Of a stretch of 42,113 nucleotides of DNA, positions 17,076-25,729 are shown in pieces. The position numbers were made by a program, and so were the translations under genes. Under the pieces are notes generated by a model. That model did no database searches, had not been told where the DNA came from, and saw nothing but the letters and a program-made list of their open reading frames with translations. The stretch is from Anaerolineales bacterium (GTDB lineage: Bacteria; Chloroflexota; Anaerolineae; Anaerolineales; Villigracilaceae). Numbering within the stretch: the first letter of the stretch is position 1; each line of letters opens with the position of its first letter. The DNA is taken from assembly GCA_919902735.1 (NCBI GenBank), contig CAKKRM010000131.1, forward strand, positions 1-42,113, in the 5' to 3' direction.

Positions 17076-19358
17076 TCACTTGCCCTTCATCCCTTCAGCC
17101 GCCTCAAACTTCATAACCTCACTAACCTTTTGCTGTTCGCCGTTTTCCAATTTGGTCAACGGCAAGATGACATGGAATTGACTGCCGGGAAAGTTGACTT
17201 CATCATAGCCTGGGCTTTCCACCCAGATGCGCCCGCCATGGGCTTCCACAATTCCCTTGGATAATGCCAGCCCCAACCCTGCGCCGCCGCCTTTGAAGCG
17301 CGTCTTGCTGGTGGAATGTTTGCCTAATTCCCCGGGCTGGTAAAACTTGGTGAAGATGATATCGCGCAGGTTCGGGTCCACGCCTACGCCGCTGTCGCTG
17401 ATGATGACCTCGACGCCGCCGTTCGGCAGGTTGATGATGGCAGGGATGTGATGGCCTGTGACGGTGATCTTCCCCTTGTTCGGTGTGAACTTGGCCGCAT
17501 TGCGGACAATGTGATGGAATAATTTTTTCAGCAGGTTCGGGTCCGCTTTGACATGCGGCAGGGAGGGCAGGTCAATCGTCAGGAACTGTTCGCGCTCTTT
17601 GAAAGATTTTGCCTGTTCGATGCATACTTCCTTAACCAGGTGCCCCAGTTCCACAGGCTGAAGGTGCGGCTTGAGCGAGCGCGCATCGATCTGCGCGATG
17701 TCGAACATCGAGTCCATTACCTCGTGCAGGCGCATAGTCCCTTCGTGAATGCCATTCATCATGAGTTTTATATTCGAGTCCAGGCGGCTGTCTTCCAGCA
17801 GCATTTCCGTGTAGCCTTTGATGACGGTGAGCGGGGTGCGGAGTTCGTGGGATGCGATGCTGATGAAATCGGATTTTGCCTGGTCGAGGCGTTCGAGGCT
17901 CTGGTTGTTTTTCTCCAACGCGCGGCGCGCCTGGCGCAATTCATTGTTCAGGCGCATCAGGTTGTCCACGAGGCGGGCATTTTCCAACGCCACGGCGGTC
18001 TGGCTGGCGTGTGAGCTTAAGGTGACAAGGTCATCCTTGGTGTAGCGATTGCCGCTTAATTTCGAGCCGAATGCCAGCAGGCCGATCCACTGTTTTTTGG
18101 CAAAGATGGGAATATAAACCTCGGCGCGCAACTGGCTGAACCAATCCCTCTCAAAGGGATGAGTCAGCTTGAAGGCGGGGAGCAGGTCCAGGTCATATTG
18201 AAGAAGCGGACGTTGTTCCCGAATGAAATACGAAGTCAGAATCCCGCTCTCTTCCAATTCCACAGCCACCATCTGCCGTTCCTCCGGGCTTCTTGCAGAA
18301 CGAAGTTTGTAGGTTTTGCGTCCGTCTGCCTGGCGTTCCGAATCGACAAGGAAGAGAAAGCCGCGCTCTATCTGCATGGATTCAAGGATGATGCCAACGG
18401 CAATGCTGGCGAGCCTGTCCATATCGAGGATGTTGCTGATGCTTTCGCTGTATTGATGGATGGTCAGGCTGGCGTCGTATTGATCGCCCTTCATCCATTT
18501 ATTCAGGATGCGCGAGATCAGGGAGGATAGCGGCGCAAAAATAACGGCCAGCAGCAATGAGATTGCGGCTCCCGCCAGCAGCGGGTTGAAGTTTGTGCTC
18601 CTGCCAAACGTGGCTTGTAATAACAGGAAGCCCGCAACGTAAAAACCGACAATGGAAACCACGATGGAAAGATAAACGATCACACGGCGGGAGATGCCTT
18701 TCAGGTCGGGGAGGTGATGTGTGCCGACCACATACGCCATGATGACGGCAACCGCCAGACGAAACGGCTGCCCAATCACATTGATTCCCGAAAAAAGAAT
18801 CATGTCGTTGACAAACATCAGGAAGATCGCAGGCCACCAATAATTCAAGCGGTTGCGGAATAACTGCTGGCGCGCCTGCCTGCCCGCGTTTGCAAGCGCA
18901 AGGATCAGGCCAATGGCAACGACCAGCCATCCCAGGATCACCCAGGCCGGGCCAAGCCGCGAACGCAACAATACCAGCGCGCCGTTTGTCCAAAGGGTTT
19001 CAGGCAGGTTGAGCGCATTGGTAAGGATGAGCGCGAGGCCAAGAATCCACAACGTCCACAAGCCGAACCATGCCCACCAGGTCTCGCGCTTCACGAATGT
19101 TTTTAGCGCAAGGATCATGATCGTTGCAAGCGTGAACGCAACATAGGTTTGTATTTCCTGAAAAAGAAATAAATCCTCCCCAATCGGCCAGACAGCCTCG
19201 GTTACATTTAAGACCATGGCCAGCAGCGCATAAAAAGCCACAAGCCAGGTTGCTGCTTCGTGCCCTTCGTCCCGCCGCTGGATCGCAAAAAAAATGACCG
19301 GCAGGTAGAGCGCGCCAAGCAATATTAAGTAGATGAATTGAATCAGCGATGTATTCAT
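17076..19358 (-). CDS. Membrane sensor histidine kinase with GAF domain
   Basis: The 760-residue protein has about eight or nine N-terminal membrane helices (residues about 5-310). A GAF-like domain covers about 330-480 (ESMQIERGFLFLVDSE). A short coiled coil leads to a HisKA domain with the phospho-acceptor in ISIASHELRTPLTVIKGYTEML near residue 525. The HATPase_c domain has N-box NAAKFTPNKGKI, ISDSGVGVDP and GGGAGLGLALSKGIVEAHGG. No receiver domain is attached and no regulator gene adjoins it, so it is an orphan. It is divergent from the GH13 gene with a 54-nt spacer. The start at 19358 is chosen because it opens the first membrane helix; the frame upstream overlaps the GH13 gene. A TAAAAT box is 13 nt before the ATG. 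Confidence 0.9.
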   Translation of the reverse strand: MNTSLIQFIYLILLGALYLPVIFFAIQRRDEGHEAATWLVAFYALLAMVLNVTEAVWPIGEDLFLFQEIQTYVAFTLATIMILALKTFVKRETWWAWFGLWTLWILGLALILTNALNLPETLWTNGALVLLRSRLGPAWVILGWLVVAIGLILALANAGRQARQQLFRNRLNYWWPAIFLMFVNDMILFSGINVIGQPFRLAVAVIMAYVVGTHHLPDLKGISRRVIVYLSIVVSIVGFYVAGFLLLQATFGRSTNFNPLLAGAAISLLLAVIFAPLSSLISRILNKWMKGDQYDASLTIHQYSESISNILDMDRLASIAVGIILESMQIERGFLFLVDSERQADGRKTYKLRSARSPEERQMVAVELEESGILTSYFIREQRPLLQYDLDLLPAFKLTHPFERDWFSQLRAEVYIPIFAKKQWIGLLAFGSKLSGNRYTKDDLVTLSSHASQTAVALENARLVDNLMRLNNELRQARRALEKNNQSLERLDQAKSDFISIASHELRTPLTVIKGYTEMLLEDSRLDSNIKLMMNGIHEGTMRLHEVMDSMFDIAQIDARSLKPHLQPVELGHLVKEVCIEQAKSFKEREQFLTIDLPSLPHVKADPNLLKKLFHHIVRNAAKFTPNKGKITVTGHHIPAIINLPNGGVEVIISDSGVGVDPNLRDIIFTKFYQPGELGKHSTSKTRFKGGGAGLGLALSKGIVEAHGGRIWVESPGYDEVNFPGSQFHVILPLTKLENGEQQKVSEVMKFEAAEGMKGK

Positions 19359-19412
19359 AATTAATGCTGAAATTTTACTCGAAAAATTTTCAAATCGGTT
19401 ATCATTGTTGTT

Positions 19413-22307
19413 ATGCTTACATCCCGAGCCGCCCGCCAAAAATATAATTTTTCTCTGGACTTTTTCCGCCCGGACGGGCACATCGTTTTTTCGGATTTGG
19501 CATCCGCCCGCGCATTTGCCGCCCAAATGTCAACGCTTCGCTCCGCCCCCGTACCTGCCACTGACCTATATGCACTTTCCCTGCTGGATGAGGCCTATCA
19601 CATCCTCCTCAAGCATTTTTACAGCCGTTACACAGGCGTCATGGGACGCGCCATGGGCATCTTGCAATCCAACCTCGGCTCGAAATACGATCTCACCCTC
19701 ACCAAATTCACCCAGGAATTCCCACCCCTTTCTGTTTTTCGCAGCGAAACGACAGCGGGCGTGTATCTCTCCACCAAAGTCCCACACTTTGGCGACTTTG
19801 GCCGCGGTGTGCGCGCCGCCTCCATCGAAGAGATGCTGCTCATCAACAACTCCAATAAAAACCCTGCGGTCAATCGATACAAGGATTTGATCGATGAAGC
19901 CGTGATGAACGGTTCGGCATACAAAGAATCCATGCAGTTGCTGTTGGATTTCTTCTCCCGCCAGCCTGGTTTTGGAAACGGAGAATCGTCACTTGGCGAA
20001 TCCCTTACGGATATTCTCGAAGCGCCCATCAAAGCCTCGCCCGATTCTCTGGAAGGACAGCTAAAGTATATTATCGAAAAATGGGGATATTTGCTGGGCG
20101 AATCATTCTCTGTCCGCATCCTGCGTGGACTCGATTACTTGCGCGAAGACATCCTTCGCCAGCAGGGACCCGCGGATTTCTCCAACCCCGAAACATACGT
20201 CCCATTTTTTGCATCCCCCGAATATGCCGAATCCGAACGCTACAGCGCAGACAAGGATTGGATGCCCCGCCTCGTTTTGCTCGCCAAAAACACCTATGTC
20301 TGGCTCGACCAGCTTTCCAAACAATATCAACGCGAGATCAAAACCCTCGACCAAATCCCCGACGAAGAATTGGATTTGCTCGCCTCCCGCGGATTCACTG
20401 GCCTATGGCTCATCGGTCTCTGGGAACGCAGCCACGCCTCCCAGCGCATCAAACAACGTATGGGGCAGGAAGATGCCGTCGCTTCTGCATATTCACTCCA
20501 CTCGTATGATATTGCTGGAGATTTGGGAGGCTGGGGAGCATTGGAGAATTTGAGGAGTCGCGCCTGGTCACGCGGCATTCGCCTCTCGGCAGATATGGTT
20601 CCCAACCATATGGGCATTGACTCCACCTGGGTGGTCGAACACCCCGATTGGTTTTTATCATCCCCATTCCCTCCTTATCCCTCCTACACCTTCAACAGCG
20701 AAAACCTCTCCGATGACACGCGCGCAAAAATTGTTTTGGAGGATCATTACTACAATCACTCAGATGCATCCGTTGTTTTTCAACTAGTAGACCAGCAGAC
20801 TAGCGACAAGAAGGCTAAATACATTTATCACGGCAACGACGGCACATCCTTCCCGTGGAACGATACCGCTCAACTAGACTACACCAACCCCGCCGTCCGC
20901 GAGGCGGTCATTCAAGTCATCCTGCATGTTGCGCGTAATTTCCCCGTCATTCGTTTTGACGCGGCCATGACCCTTGCCAGGAAACACGTCCAGCGTTTGT
21001 GGTTCCCCGAACCCGGCGCCGGCGGCGCAATTCCATCCCGCTCGCAATATGGCATGACCAAAGCCGAATTCGATGAAAAAGTCCCCGAAGAATTCTGGCG
21101 CGAAGTCGTGGATCGCGTTGCAGCCGAAGTCCCTGATACCCTTTTACTCGCCGAAGCCTTCTGGCTGATGGAAGGCTATTTCGTCCGCACCCTCGGAATG
21201 CACCGCGTTTACAATTCCGCCTTCATGCACATGCTCCGCGATGAAGACAACGCCAAGTATCGCCTCGCCATCAAGAACACGCTTGAGTTCGATCCGCAAA
21301 TATTAAAGCGTTACGTCAACTTCATGAACAACCCCGATGAAAAAACCGCCGTCGAGCAATTTGGCAACGGCGATAAATACTTCGGCATTTGCACCCTTCT
21401 TTCCACTTTGCCTGGCCTGCCCATGTTCGGCCACGGTCAAGTGGAAGGCTACACCGAAAAATATGGGATGGAATATCGCAGCGCCAAATGGGATGAAACC
21501 CGCGATGATGGACTCATCCGTGGGCACGAGTGGCGCATCTTTCCGCTCCTTCACCGCCGATACCTGTTCGCTGACGTCGAGCAGTTCCTACTCTATGACT
21601 TTTACCGCCCCAACGGCGGTGTGGACGAAGAAGTCTTCGCCTACTCCAACCGCTTCCAAGACGAGCGCGGCCTCGTCATCTACCACAACAAATTTGCCGA
21701 CACCCGCGGCTGGATCAAAACCTCCGCCGCCTACACTGAAAAATCCTCGGGCAAAACCAAACGCAAGAACCTCGCCGAAGGCATTGGCCTGCCCCGTGTG
21801 GGACATGTCATTTTCAAAGATTACGTCACCCAACTCGAGTACATCCGCTCCTGCAAAGAAATCTGGGACAAAGGCCTGTACGTCGAACTCGGCGCCTACC
21901 AATCCCACGCCTTCATGGACTTCCGCTTCGTAGGTGACACCGAATGGAAAACCATCTGCGATCAATTAAACGGCGCAGGCGTCCCGTCCATGCAGGATGA
22001 GTGGAAGAAATTATTTGCAGAGAAGGATGAAGGATTAGGGATGAAGGATGAAGTCCCAGTGAAGAAGAAGCGCCCTGTCCGCAAGGTGGCTGGGAGGAAG
22101 AAGCCAGTTGTGAAAAAGGCTGTTGCCAAGCCGAAAGCTGCCAAAGCTAAAAAGGCTCAGCCTAAAGCGAAAAAGGTTGTGACCGTCAAGGCGAAGTCTG
22201 CGACGAAAACGACTGCGAAGGCAAAGCCAGTTACGAAATCAAGTGCAAAAAAGGTAGCGAAGAAACCTGTGAAAAAGAAAGTGACTGCGACAAAGAAACA
22301 GAAGTAA
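19413..22307 (+). CDS. GH13 alpha-amylase-family enzyme with histone H1-like tail
   Basis: The 964-residue protein has an unassigned helical N-terminus (about 1-330), then a GH13 barrel. Region I is LSADMVPNHMG (about 390-400). Region II is VIRFDAAM near 510 with the nucleophile Asp. Region III is LLLAEAFW with the acid/base Glu. Region IV is FMNNPDE, where the usual His is Pro but the Asp is kept. It probably acts on alpha-glucans. Residues 870-881 are encoded by 7-bp repeats (22022-22056). Residues 884-964 form a tail with 32 Lys among 81 residues in KKP/AKAKK patterns like histone H1. There is no signal peptide. TATCAT lies 7 nt before the ATG and no Shine-Dalgarno is seen. Confidence 0.88.
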   Translation: MLTSRAARQKYNFSLDFFRPDGHIVFSDLASARAFAAQMSTLRSAPVPATDLYALSLLDEAYHILLKHFYSRYTGVMGRAMGILQSNLGSKYDLTLTKFTQEFPPLSVFRSETTAGVYLSTKVPHFGDFGRGVRAASIEEMLLINNSNKNPAVNRYKDLIDEAVMNGSAYKESMQLLLDFFSRQPGFGNGESSLGESLTDILEAPIKASPDSLEGQLKYIIEKWGYLLGESFSVRILRGLDYLREDILRQQGPADFSNPETYVPFFASPEYAESERYSADKDWMPRLVLLAKNTYVWLDQLSKQYQREIKTLDQIPDEELDLLASRGFTGLWLIGLWERSHASQRIKQRMGQEDAVASAYSLHSYDIAGDLGGWGALENLRSRAWSRGIRLSADMVPNHMGIDSTWVVEHPDWFLSSPFPPYPSYTFNSENLSDDTRAKIVLEDHYYNHSDASVVFQLVDQQTSDKKAKYIYHGNDGTSFPWNDTAQLDYTNPAVREAVIQVILHVARNFPVIRFDAAMTLARKHVQRLWFPEPGAGGAIPSRSQYGMTKAEFDEKVPEEFWREVVDRVAAEVPDTLLLAEAFWLMEGYFVRTLGMHRVYNSAFMHMLRDEDNAKYRLAIKNTLEFDPQILKRYVNFMNNPDEKTAVEQFGNGDKYFGICTLLSTLPGLPMFGHGQVEGYTEKYGMEYRSAKWDETRDDGLIRGHEWRIFPLLHRRYLFADVEQFLLYDFYRPNGGVDEEVFAYSNRFQDERGLVIYHNKFADTRGWIKTSAAYTEKSSGKTKRKNLAEGIGLPRVGHVIFKDYVTQLEYIRSCKEIWDKGLYVELGAYQSHAFMDFRFVGDTEWKTICDQLNGAGVPSMQDEWKKLFAEKDEGLGMKDEVPVKKKRPVRKVAGRKKPVVKKAVAKPKAAKAKKAQPKAKKVVTVKAKSATKTTAKAKPVTKSSAKKVAKKPVKKKVTATKKQK
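22022..22056 (+). repeat. 7-bp repeats inside the GH13 coding sequence
   Basis: Five consecutive 7-bp units (GAAGGAT, GAAGGAT, TAGGGAT, GAAGGAT, GAAGTCC) lie exactly between the GH13 body and the lysine-rich tail. They encode an acidic linker and keep the frame open. Confidence 0.75.
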
Positions 22308-22430
22308 AACATGAAGAACTCGGAAGTCTTACTAAATGTTTAAATTATGAAGGCGATATAAAACTACGAGAGATAGTTGGCAAAGTTGAGTTATTTTTTT
22401 AATGCAAATCCCCGCCAAGATAATTAATAT
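22308..22430. other. Spacer after the GH13 gene
   Basis: AT-rich spacer with no supported gene. It holds a short T-tract at 22394-22401 but no convincing hairpin. An unanchored open frame ending near 22402 is too short to call. Confidence 0.4.
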
Positions 22431-22576
22431 CTCACCTTACGCAGTTTTGCGTGTTTTAGGGTCATGTTGCCCTGAGCGGAGCGAAGGGTCTCTACGACTA
22501 TCTTAGAGACCCTTCGCTCGGCTCACATCGTCCCGATAGCCTTCGGGAGGGAATCATGGGCGGTGCGTAAGGTGAG
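22431..22576. repeat. 146-bp element with 13-bp terminal inverted repeats
   Basis: The ends CTCACCTTACGCA (22431-22443) and TGCGTAAGGTGAG (22564-22576) are perfect inverted repeats. Inside, 22479-22494 pairs perfectly with 22504-22519 (16 bp, GAGCGAAGGGTCTCTA), with further pairing outward. A small hairpin CCCGA...TCGGG follows. It has no coding capacity. The last bases of the window (42070-42084, TTACGCACCG) resemble the outer end, so a second copy may begin there. It looks like a non-autonomous repeat. Confidence 0.75.
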
Positions 22577-22809
22577 TTAGTAAGGTTATGGATTTGATTT
22601 GTTCACGGAATGATGGCCGATCAATGTTTGGGTGGGGAAGAGGCCCATTAAGCAGAATCAACTTTCAGACCTGCACTGAGCCGTGTCGAAGTGTTAAGTC
22701 CGAGGCGGGTTTATCGTCTGCGCGTAGGCAGTTAATAAAAAGCGCGCATCATTATCCGAATTCCACCCTACAAATGCCATACGATTCCATGACAATCTAA
22801 TTTTTGTCA
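22577..22809. other. Repeat-rich non-coding spacer
   Basis: No gene is supported. A CACTGAGC...GTCGAAGTG imperfect palindrome lies at 22674-22693. It resembles the gcgaag-type hairpin repeat of the neighbouring element. Confidence 0.35.
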
Positions 22810-22838
22810 TTGACTCGTATTTTGAAAAGTACTATACT
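22810..22838 (+). promoter_or_regulatory. Strong sigma-70-type promoter
   Basis: TTGACT (22810-22815), a 17-bp spacer and TATACT (22833-22838) match the housekeeping consensus at ten of twelve positions. Transcription would begin near 22845. The leader that follows contains a terminator at 22900-22932, before the SWIM gene. Confidence 0.8.
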
Positions 22839-22844
22839 CACCTC

Positions 22845-22932
22845 ATCGAGGTAACGCCGTCTTGCGCTTATTTCACGGAAATACCCATGCTCGTTGATTA
22901 ATACACGCGGATGTCCCCGCGTGTATTTTTTT
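22845..22932 (+). ncRNA. Candidate short RNA or attenuated leader
   Basis: From the predicted start near 22845 to the terminator's T-tract is about 88 nt. It can fold a small hairpin TATTTC-ACG-GAAATA (22869-22883) and then the terminator hairpin. It contains no obvious ORF. It is either a stand-alone small RNA or the regulated leader of the SWIM gene. I match it to no known riboswitch class. Confidence 0.45.
22900..22932 (+). terminator. Intrinsic terminator inside the SWIM gene leader
   Basis: A perfect 11-bp stem (22900-22910 with 22917-22927) has a 6-nt loop and a run of seven T. It lies downstream of the promoter at 22810 and only 30 nt before the SWIM gene start, where it would stop transcription unless antiterminated. 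Confidence 0.85.
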
Positions 22933-22961
22933 ATATTCCCTCAAAAAAGGAGATTAATACA

Positions 22962-23204
22962 ATGGATTCTGGACTGATAGGCAAGGTCGAAAAAGCAAAA
23001 CGATACGCTGAAGACAGGCATCGCTTTCACTTCAATCAGTTTGATCTTAATTTTCACGGCGATAATAGTGAACACCATGTTTCCTACAATAACGGCGTTT
23101 TTAACTGCGATTGCGAGTTTTTCATCACCCACAGGCGCTGCGGTCATTCCATGGCGCTCGAGATCCTGCTCAAGGATATGATCGTTGAAACCGTTGAAGC
23201 CTGA
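22962..23204 (+). CDS. Small SWIM-type zinc-finger protein
   Basis: The 80-residue protein carries CDCEFFITHRRCGH at about residues 50-63, an exact CxCx8CxH SWIM zinc finger. The N-terminal half is basic and rich in His and aromatic residues (KRYAEDRHRFHFNQF). SWIM domains bind DNA or proteins, for example in transposases, MEKK1 and Swi2/Snf2-related proteins. Here the domain stands alone. The ATG at 22962 has AAGGAG about 9 nt before it; an in-frame upstream ATG at 22911 lies inside the terminator hairpin and is rejected. Terminators stand on both sides, so it is a one-gene unit. Confidence 0.78.
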   Translation: MDSGLIGKVEKAKRYAEDRHRFHFNQFDLNFHGDNSEHHVSYNNGVFNCDCEFFITHRRCGHSMALEILLKDMIVETVEA

Positions 23205-23222
23205 TAAAAATTGAATACTCAG

Positions 23223-23256
23223 ACTGTCCTCCGCAACCGCGCAGGGCAGTTTTTTT
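23223..23256 (+). terminator. Terminator after the SWIM gene
   Basis: ACTGTCCT (23223-23230) pairs with AGGGCAGT (23243-23250), one G-T pair, followed by seven T. Confidence 0.85.
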
Positions 23257-23338
23257 ATCCCCCCGCACCTTCTTGACTCGCTGCTTCGCTTATTGCACTC
23301 TCATTAATTCCTAAAGATTATGGTGTAAAATTTTCTAC

Positions 23339-24421
23339 ATGAAATCAAAATTTTCACGACGTGACTTTTTAAAACTTGGCGGACTCACCCTTGGCGGGCT
23401 GGCCTTCTCGCCCTTCCTGCCAGGCTTAACCGATTTTGACGACAGCTTTGTCGTGAGAATCGCCACGGCTGAAATGCCCGTACGCAAAGAACCAACCGAT
23501 GAAAGCCGCATCGAACTGACCTGGTATCGCGATGAGCTTGTACATATTTACGGGCAGGTGACTGCCGAAGAGCCGCCGCATAACCCAGTCTGGTATCGGG
23601 TGTGGGGGGGCTACATGCATCGCGGACGTTTACAGCGCGTGAAGACGCTCTACCAAACGCCACCCAGCGCCATCGCCGAAGGCACGCGGCTTATCACTGA
23701 TGTCTCGGTTCCATTTACCACGCCCTATCGATATTCAAAAGCCTACGGCTGGCAGCCTTTGTCGCCTCCGCTGTATTATGGTTCCGTCCACTGGGTTGTC
23801 GCGTTGGAGGAAGGCCCCCCGACGGCCGATTACAAAGGCGCATGGTATCGCATTTTCGATGAGCTTGATTCGAACGTCTCTTATTATGTGCCAGCCATTC
23901 ACATGCGCGTTCTCCCACCTGAATACATGCAGCCAATTTCACCCGATGTGCCGTACGAACAAAAATTAATCGAGGTCAACCTCTCCACCCAAACCCTGTA
24001 TGCGCACGAATATGGCAAGACGGTTTTCCAAACCAATATTTCCTCTGGCGTCCCCGGCGACCCAACAGGCGGCACGGGCATCCCAACCACAACGCCCGCT
24101 GGAAAATTCTCCATTCTGGATAAAGTCCCTGCCAAGCACATGGGCAACAGCTACTTCAGCAGCGAAACCACTGGCAACCTGCTCGCCGATGTGGATAATT
24201 ATGTGTTGCCCGGCGTTCCCTGGTCATCCTTCTTCACCACGCAAGGACACGCCTTCCACGGCACCTACTGGCACGAAAATTTCGGCGCGCCCATGAGCCA
24301 CGGCTGCATCAACATGCGCACCGACGAAGCCAATTGGATATTCCGCTGGGCAAGACCCATCCATGCCAGCGACGCAGTCGCTACCCGCGGCCTTGGCACT
24401 GTTGTTGAAATCCATTATTAA
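23339..24421 (+). CDS. Tat-exported L,D-transpeptidase (YkuD domain)
   Basis: The 360-residue protein begins with a Tat signal (SRRDFLKLGG) and a hydrophobic stretch. Residues about 38-200 contain SH3-like repeats (ATAEMPVRKEP, PVWYRVWGGYMHRGRLQ). A YkuD L,D-transpeptidase domain follows at about 208-358. The catalytic motif HGTYWHENFGAPMSHGCINM sits near residues 303-322, with the nucleophile Cys in SHGC. It should cross-link or attach proteins to peptidoglycan outside the membrane, which points to a cell wall with DAP-type or similar peptides. TAAAAT lies 7 nt before the ATG with no Shine-Dalgarno, so the mRNA may be leaderless. Confidence 0.92.
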   Translation: MKSKFSRRDFLKLGGLTLGGLAFSPFLPGLTDFDDSFVVRIATAEMPVRKEPTDESRIELTWYRDELVHIYGQVTAEEPPHNPVWYRVWGGYMHRGRLQRVKTLYQTPPSAIAEGTRLITDVSVPFTTPYRYSKAYGWQPLSPPLYYGSVHWVVALEEGPPTADYKGAWYRIFDELDSNVSYYVPAIHMRVLPPEYMQPISPDVPYEQKLIEVNLSTQTLYAHEYGKTVFQTNISSGVPGDPTGGTGIPTTTPAGKFSILDKVPAKHMGNSYFSSETTGNLLADVDNYVLPGVPWSSFFTTQGHAFHGTYWHENFGAPMSHGCINMRTDEANWIFRWARPIHASDAVATRGLGTVVEIHY

Positions 24422-24505
24422 TTTTTTTTTTTAGGATTTCTCCTCCCAAACCGACTCCACACCCCAGAGATTCGACACACCTCATCCTAAAGGATACGCT
24501 TTGCT

Positions 24506-25729
24506 ATGCCCATCCTCAACTGGAACGGAAAGCATCTTCCCCCGCCCGCGCCTGCCACTCTTATTCAAGATTCATTTCTCTACCCGAATGGACGCGGCTA
24601 TCCCAAAACCCATCCCGATGGCCGCGTCATTCTCGGGGATAATCTCTCTGTGATGGCGGCGCTCCTTCCAGAATATGAAGGCCGCATCAATTTAATCTAC
24701 GCCGACCCGCCCTTTTTCACCAACCGAAAATTCTCCGCCCGCGTTGGCAGGGGCGAGGATTCGCGCAAGCCCTCCAAATGGAAACTAGCCGAGGGTTACC
24801 ACGATTCATGGCTTGATCTTGATTCATATTTGCAATTTCTCTATGAGCGGCTGACTGTCATGCACCGCCTGCTCGCGCCAAACGGAACGCTATATCTCCA
24901 CCTCGATTGGCACGCCGACGCCTACGCGCGTTTGATTTTGGATGAAATCTTCGGCGCAGAGAATTTCATCAACGAGATCATCTGGGCATATCACGGCCCT
25001 TCCCCGATCAAGACCGCTTTCAATCGCAAGCACGACACAATACTATCCTTCGCAAAGAGCAAGGATTATGTCTTCAATGCGGACGATGTCCGTGAGCCGT
25101 ACAGCCCAAACACGGTCAATACTTTTAAATCATCACGCAAGGCAGGCTTCGGAAAAATCCCTGACCTGGAGCGCGGCAAAGTCCCTGAGGATTGGTGGTA
25201 TTTCCCTGTAGTGGCGCGTTTGCATAATGAACGCACGGGCTATCCCACTCAAAAACCAGAAGCATTTTTGGAAAGAATTATCCGTGCATCTTCAAACAAA
25301 GGCGATCTTGTCGCGGACTTTTTCTGCGGCTCTGGAACTACTGCCCTTGTGGCCGCGAGGAATGGCCGTAAATTCATCACCTGCGACGAATCCGTGCGGG
25401 CAGTACAAACAGCGCGTTCACGGTTATCTGAAACCACATCTGTTTTTTCTTTTGAGCGCGATTCTGCCATCCAAAATGAGGTTGCTTATAAATCAAAGAA
25501 AATAGGTGCAGTCATTTCTGACGGCTATATTAAATTGAGGACTTCCCTGGATGTGGATTTTTGGGAGGTGGACCCTGCCTGGGATGGGAAAATGTTCAAG
25601 AGCGCTGCCCAGGCCCAACGTCACGCACGAAGCGGTGAACTTCCTCTTGAATTAAAAATAAAAATCGGAAGCAAGGTCTGCATCCGATTGGTGACTGTTC
25701 AGGGGAAACAGTTTCAGCTATATATCTAA
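24506..25729 (+). CDS. Orphan DNA methyltransferase (N6-A or N4-C, beta class)
   Basis: The 407-residue protein has the amino-methyltransferase motifs in beta-class order. Motif IV is LIYADPPFFTN near residue 64-74. Motif I is VADFFCGSGTTALVAARNG near residue 271-289, binding S-adenosylmethionine. YPTQKPEAFLERII precedes motif I, as in type III Mod and related enzymes. The C-terminal 90 residues are unassigned. No restriction endonuclease or specificity subunit is adjacent, so it may be a solitary epigenetic enzyme. Its tail overlaps the convergent response regulator gene by 12 nt. An AAAGGAT is some way upstream; the start is moderately sure. Confidence 0.9.
   Translation: MPILNWNGKHLPPPAPATLIQDSFLYPNGRGYPKTHPDGRVILGDNLSVMAALLPEYEGRINLIYADPPFFTNRKFSARVGRGEDSRKPSKWKLAEGYHDSWLDLDSYLQFLYERLTVMHRLLAPNGTLYLHLDWHADAYARLILDEIFGAENFINEIIWAYHGPSPIKTAFNRKHDTILSFAKSKDYVFNADDVREPYSPNTVNTFKSSRKAGFGKIPDLERGKVPEDWWYFPVVARLHNERTGYPTQKPEAFLERIIRASSNKGDLVADFFCGSGTTALVAARNGRKFITCDESVRAVQTARSRLSETTSVFSFERDSAIQNEVAYKSKKIGAVISDGYIKLRTSLDVDFWEVDPAWDGKMFKSAAQAQRHARSGELPLELKIKIGSKVCIRLVTVQGKQFQLYI

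Noticed and set aside
22308-22404. Frame reading ...HEELGSLTKCLNYEGDIKLREIVGKVELFF after the GH13 gene
   Set aside because: It looks protein-like but has no start codon or Shine-Dalgarno of its own and overlaps the lysine-rich tail in another frame. Not enough to call a gene or relic.
22845-22932. Leader of the SWIM gene as a guanidine-II (mini-ykkC) riboswitch
   Set aside because: One hairpin has an ACG loop within TATTTC/GAAATA, but the second required hairpin with an ACGR loop is absent.
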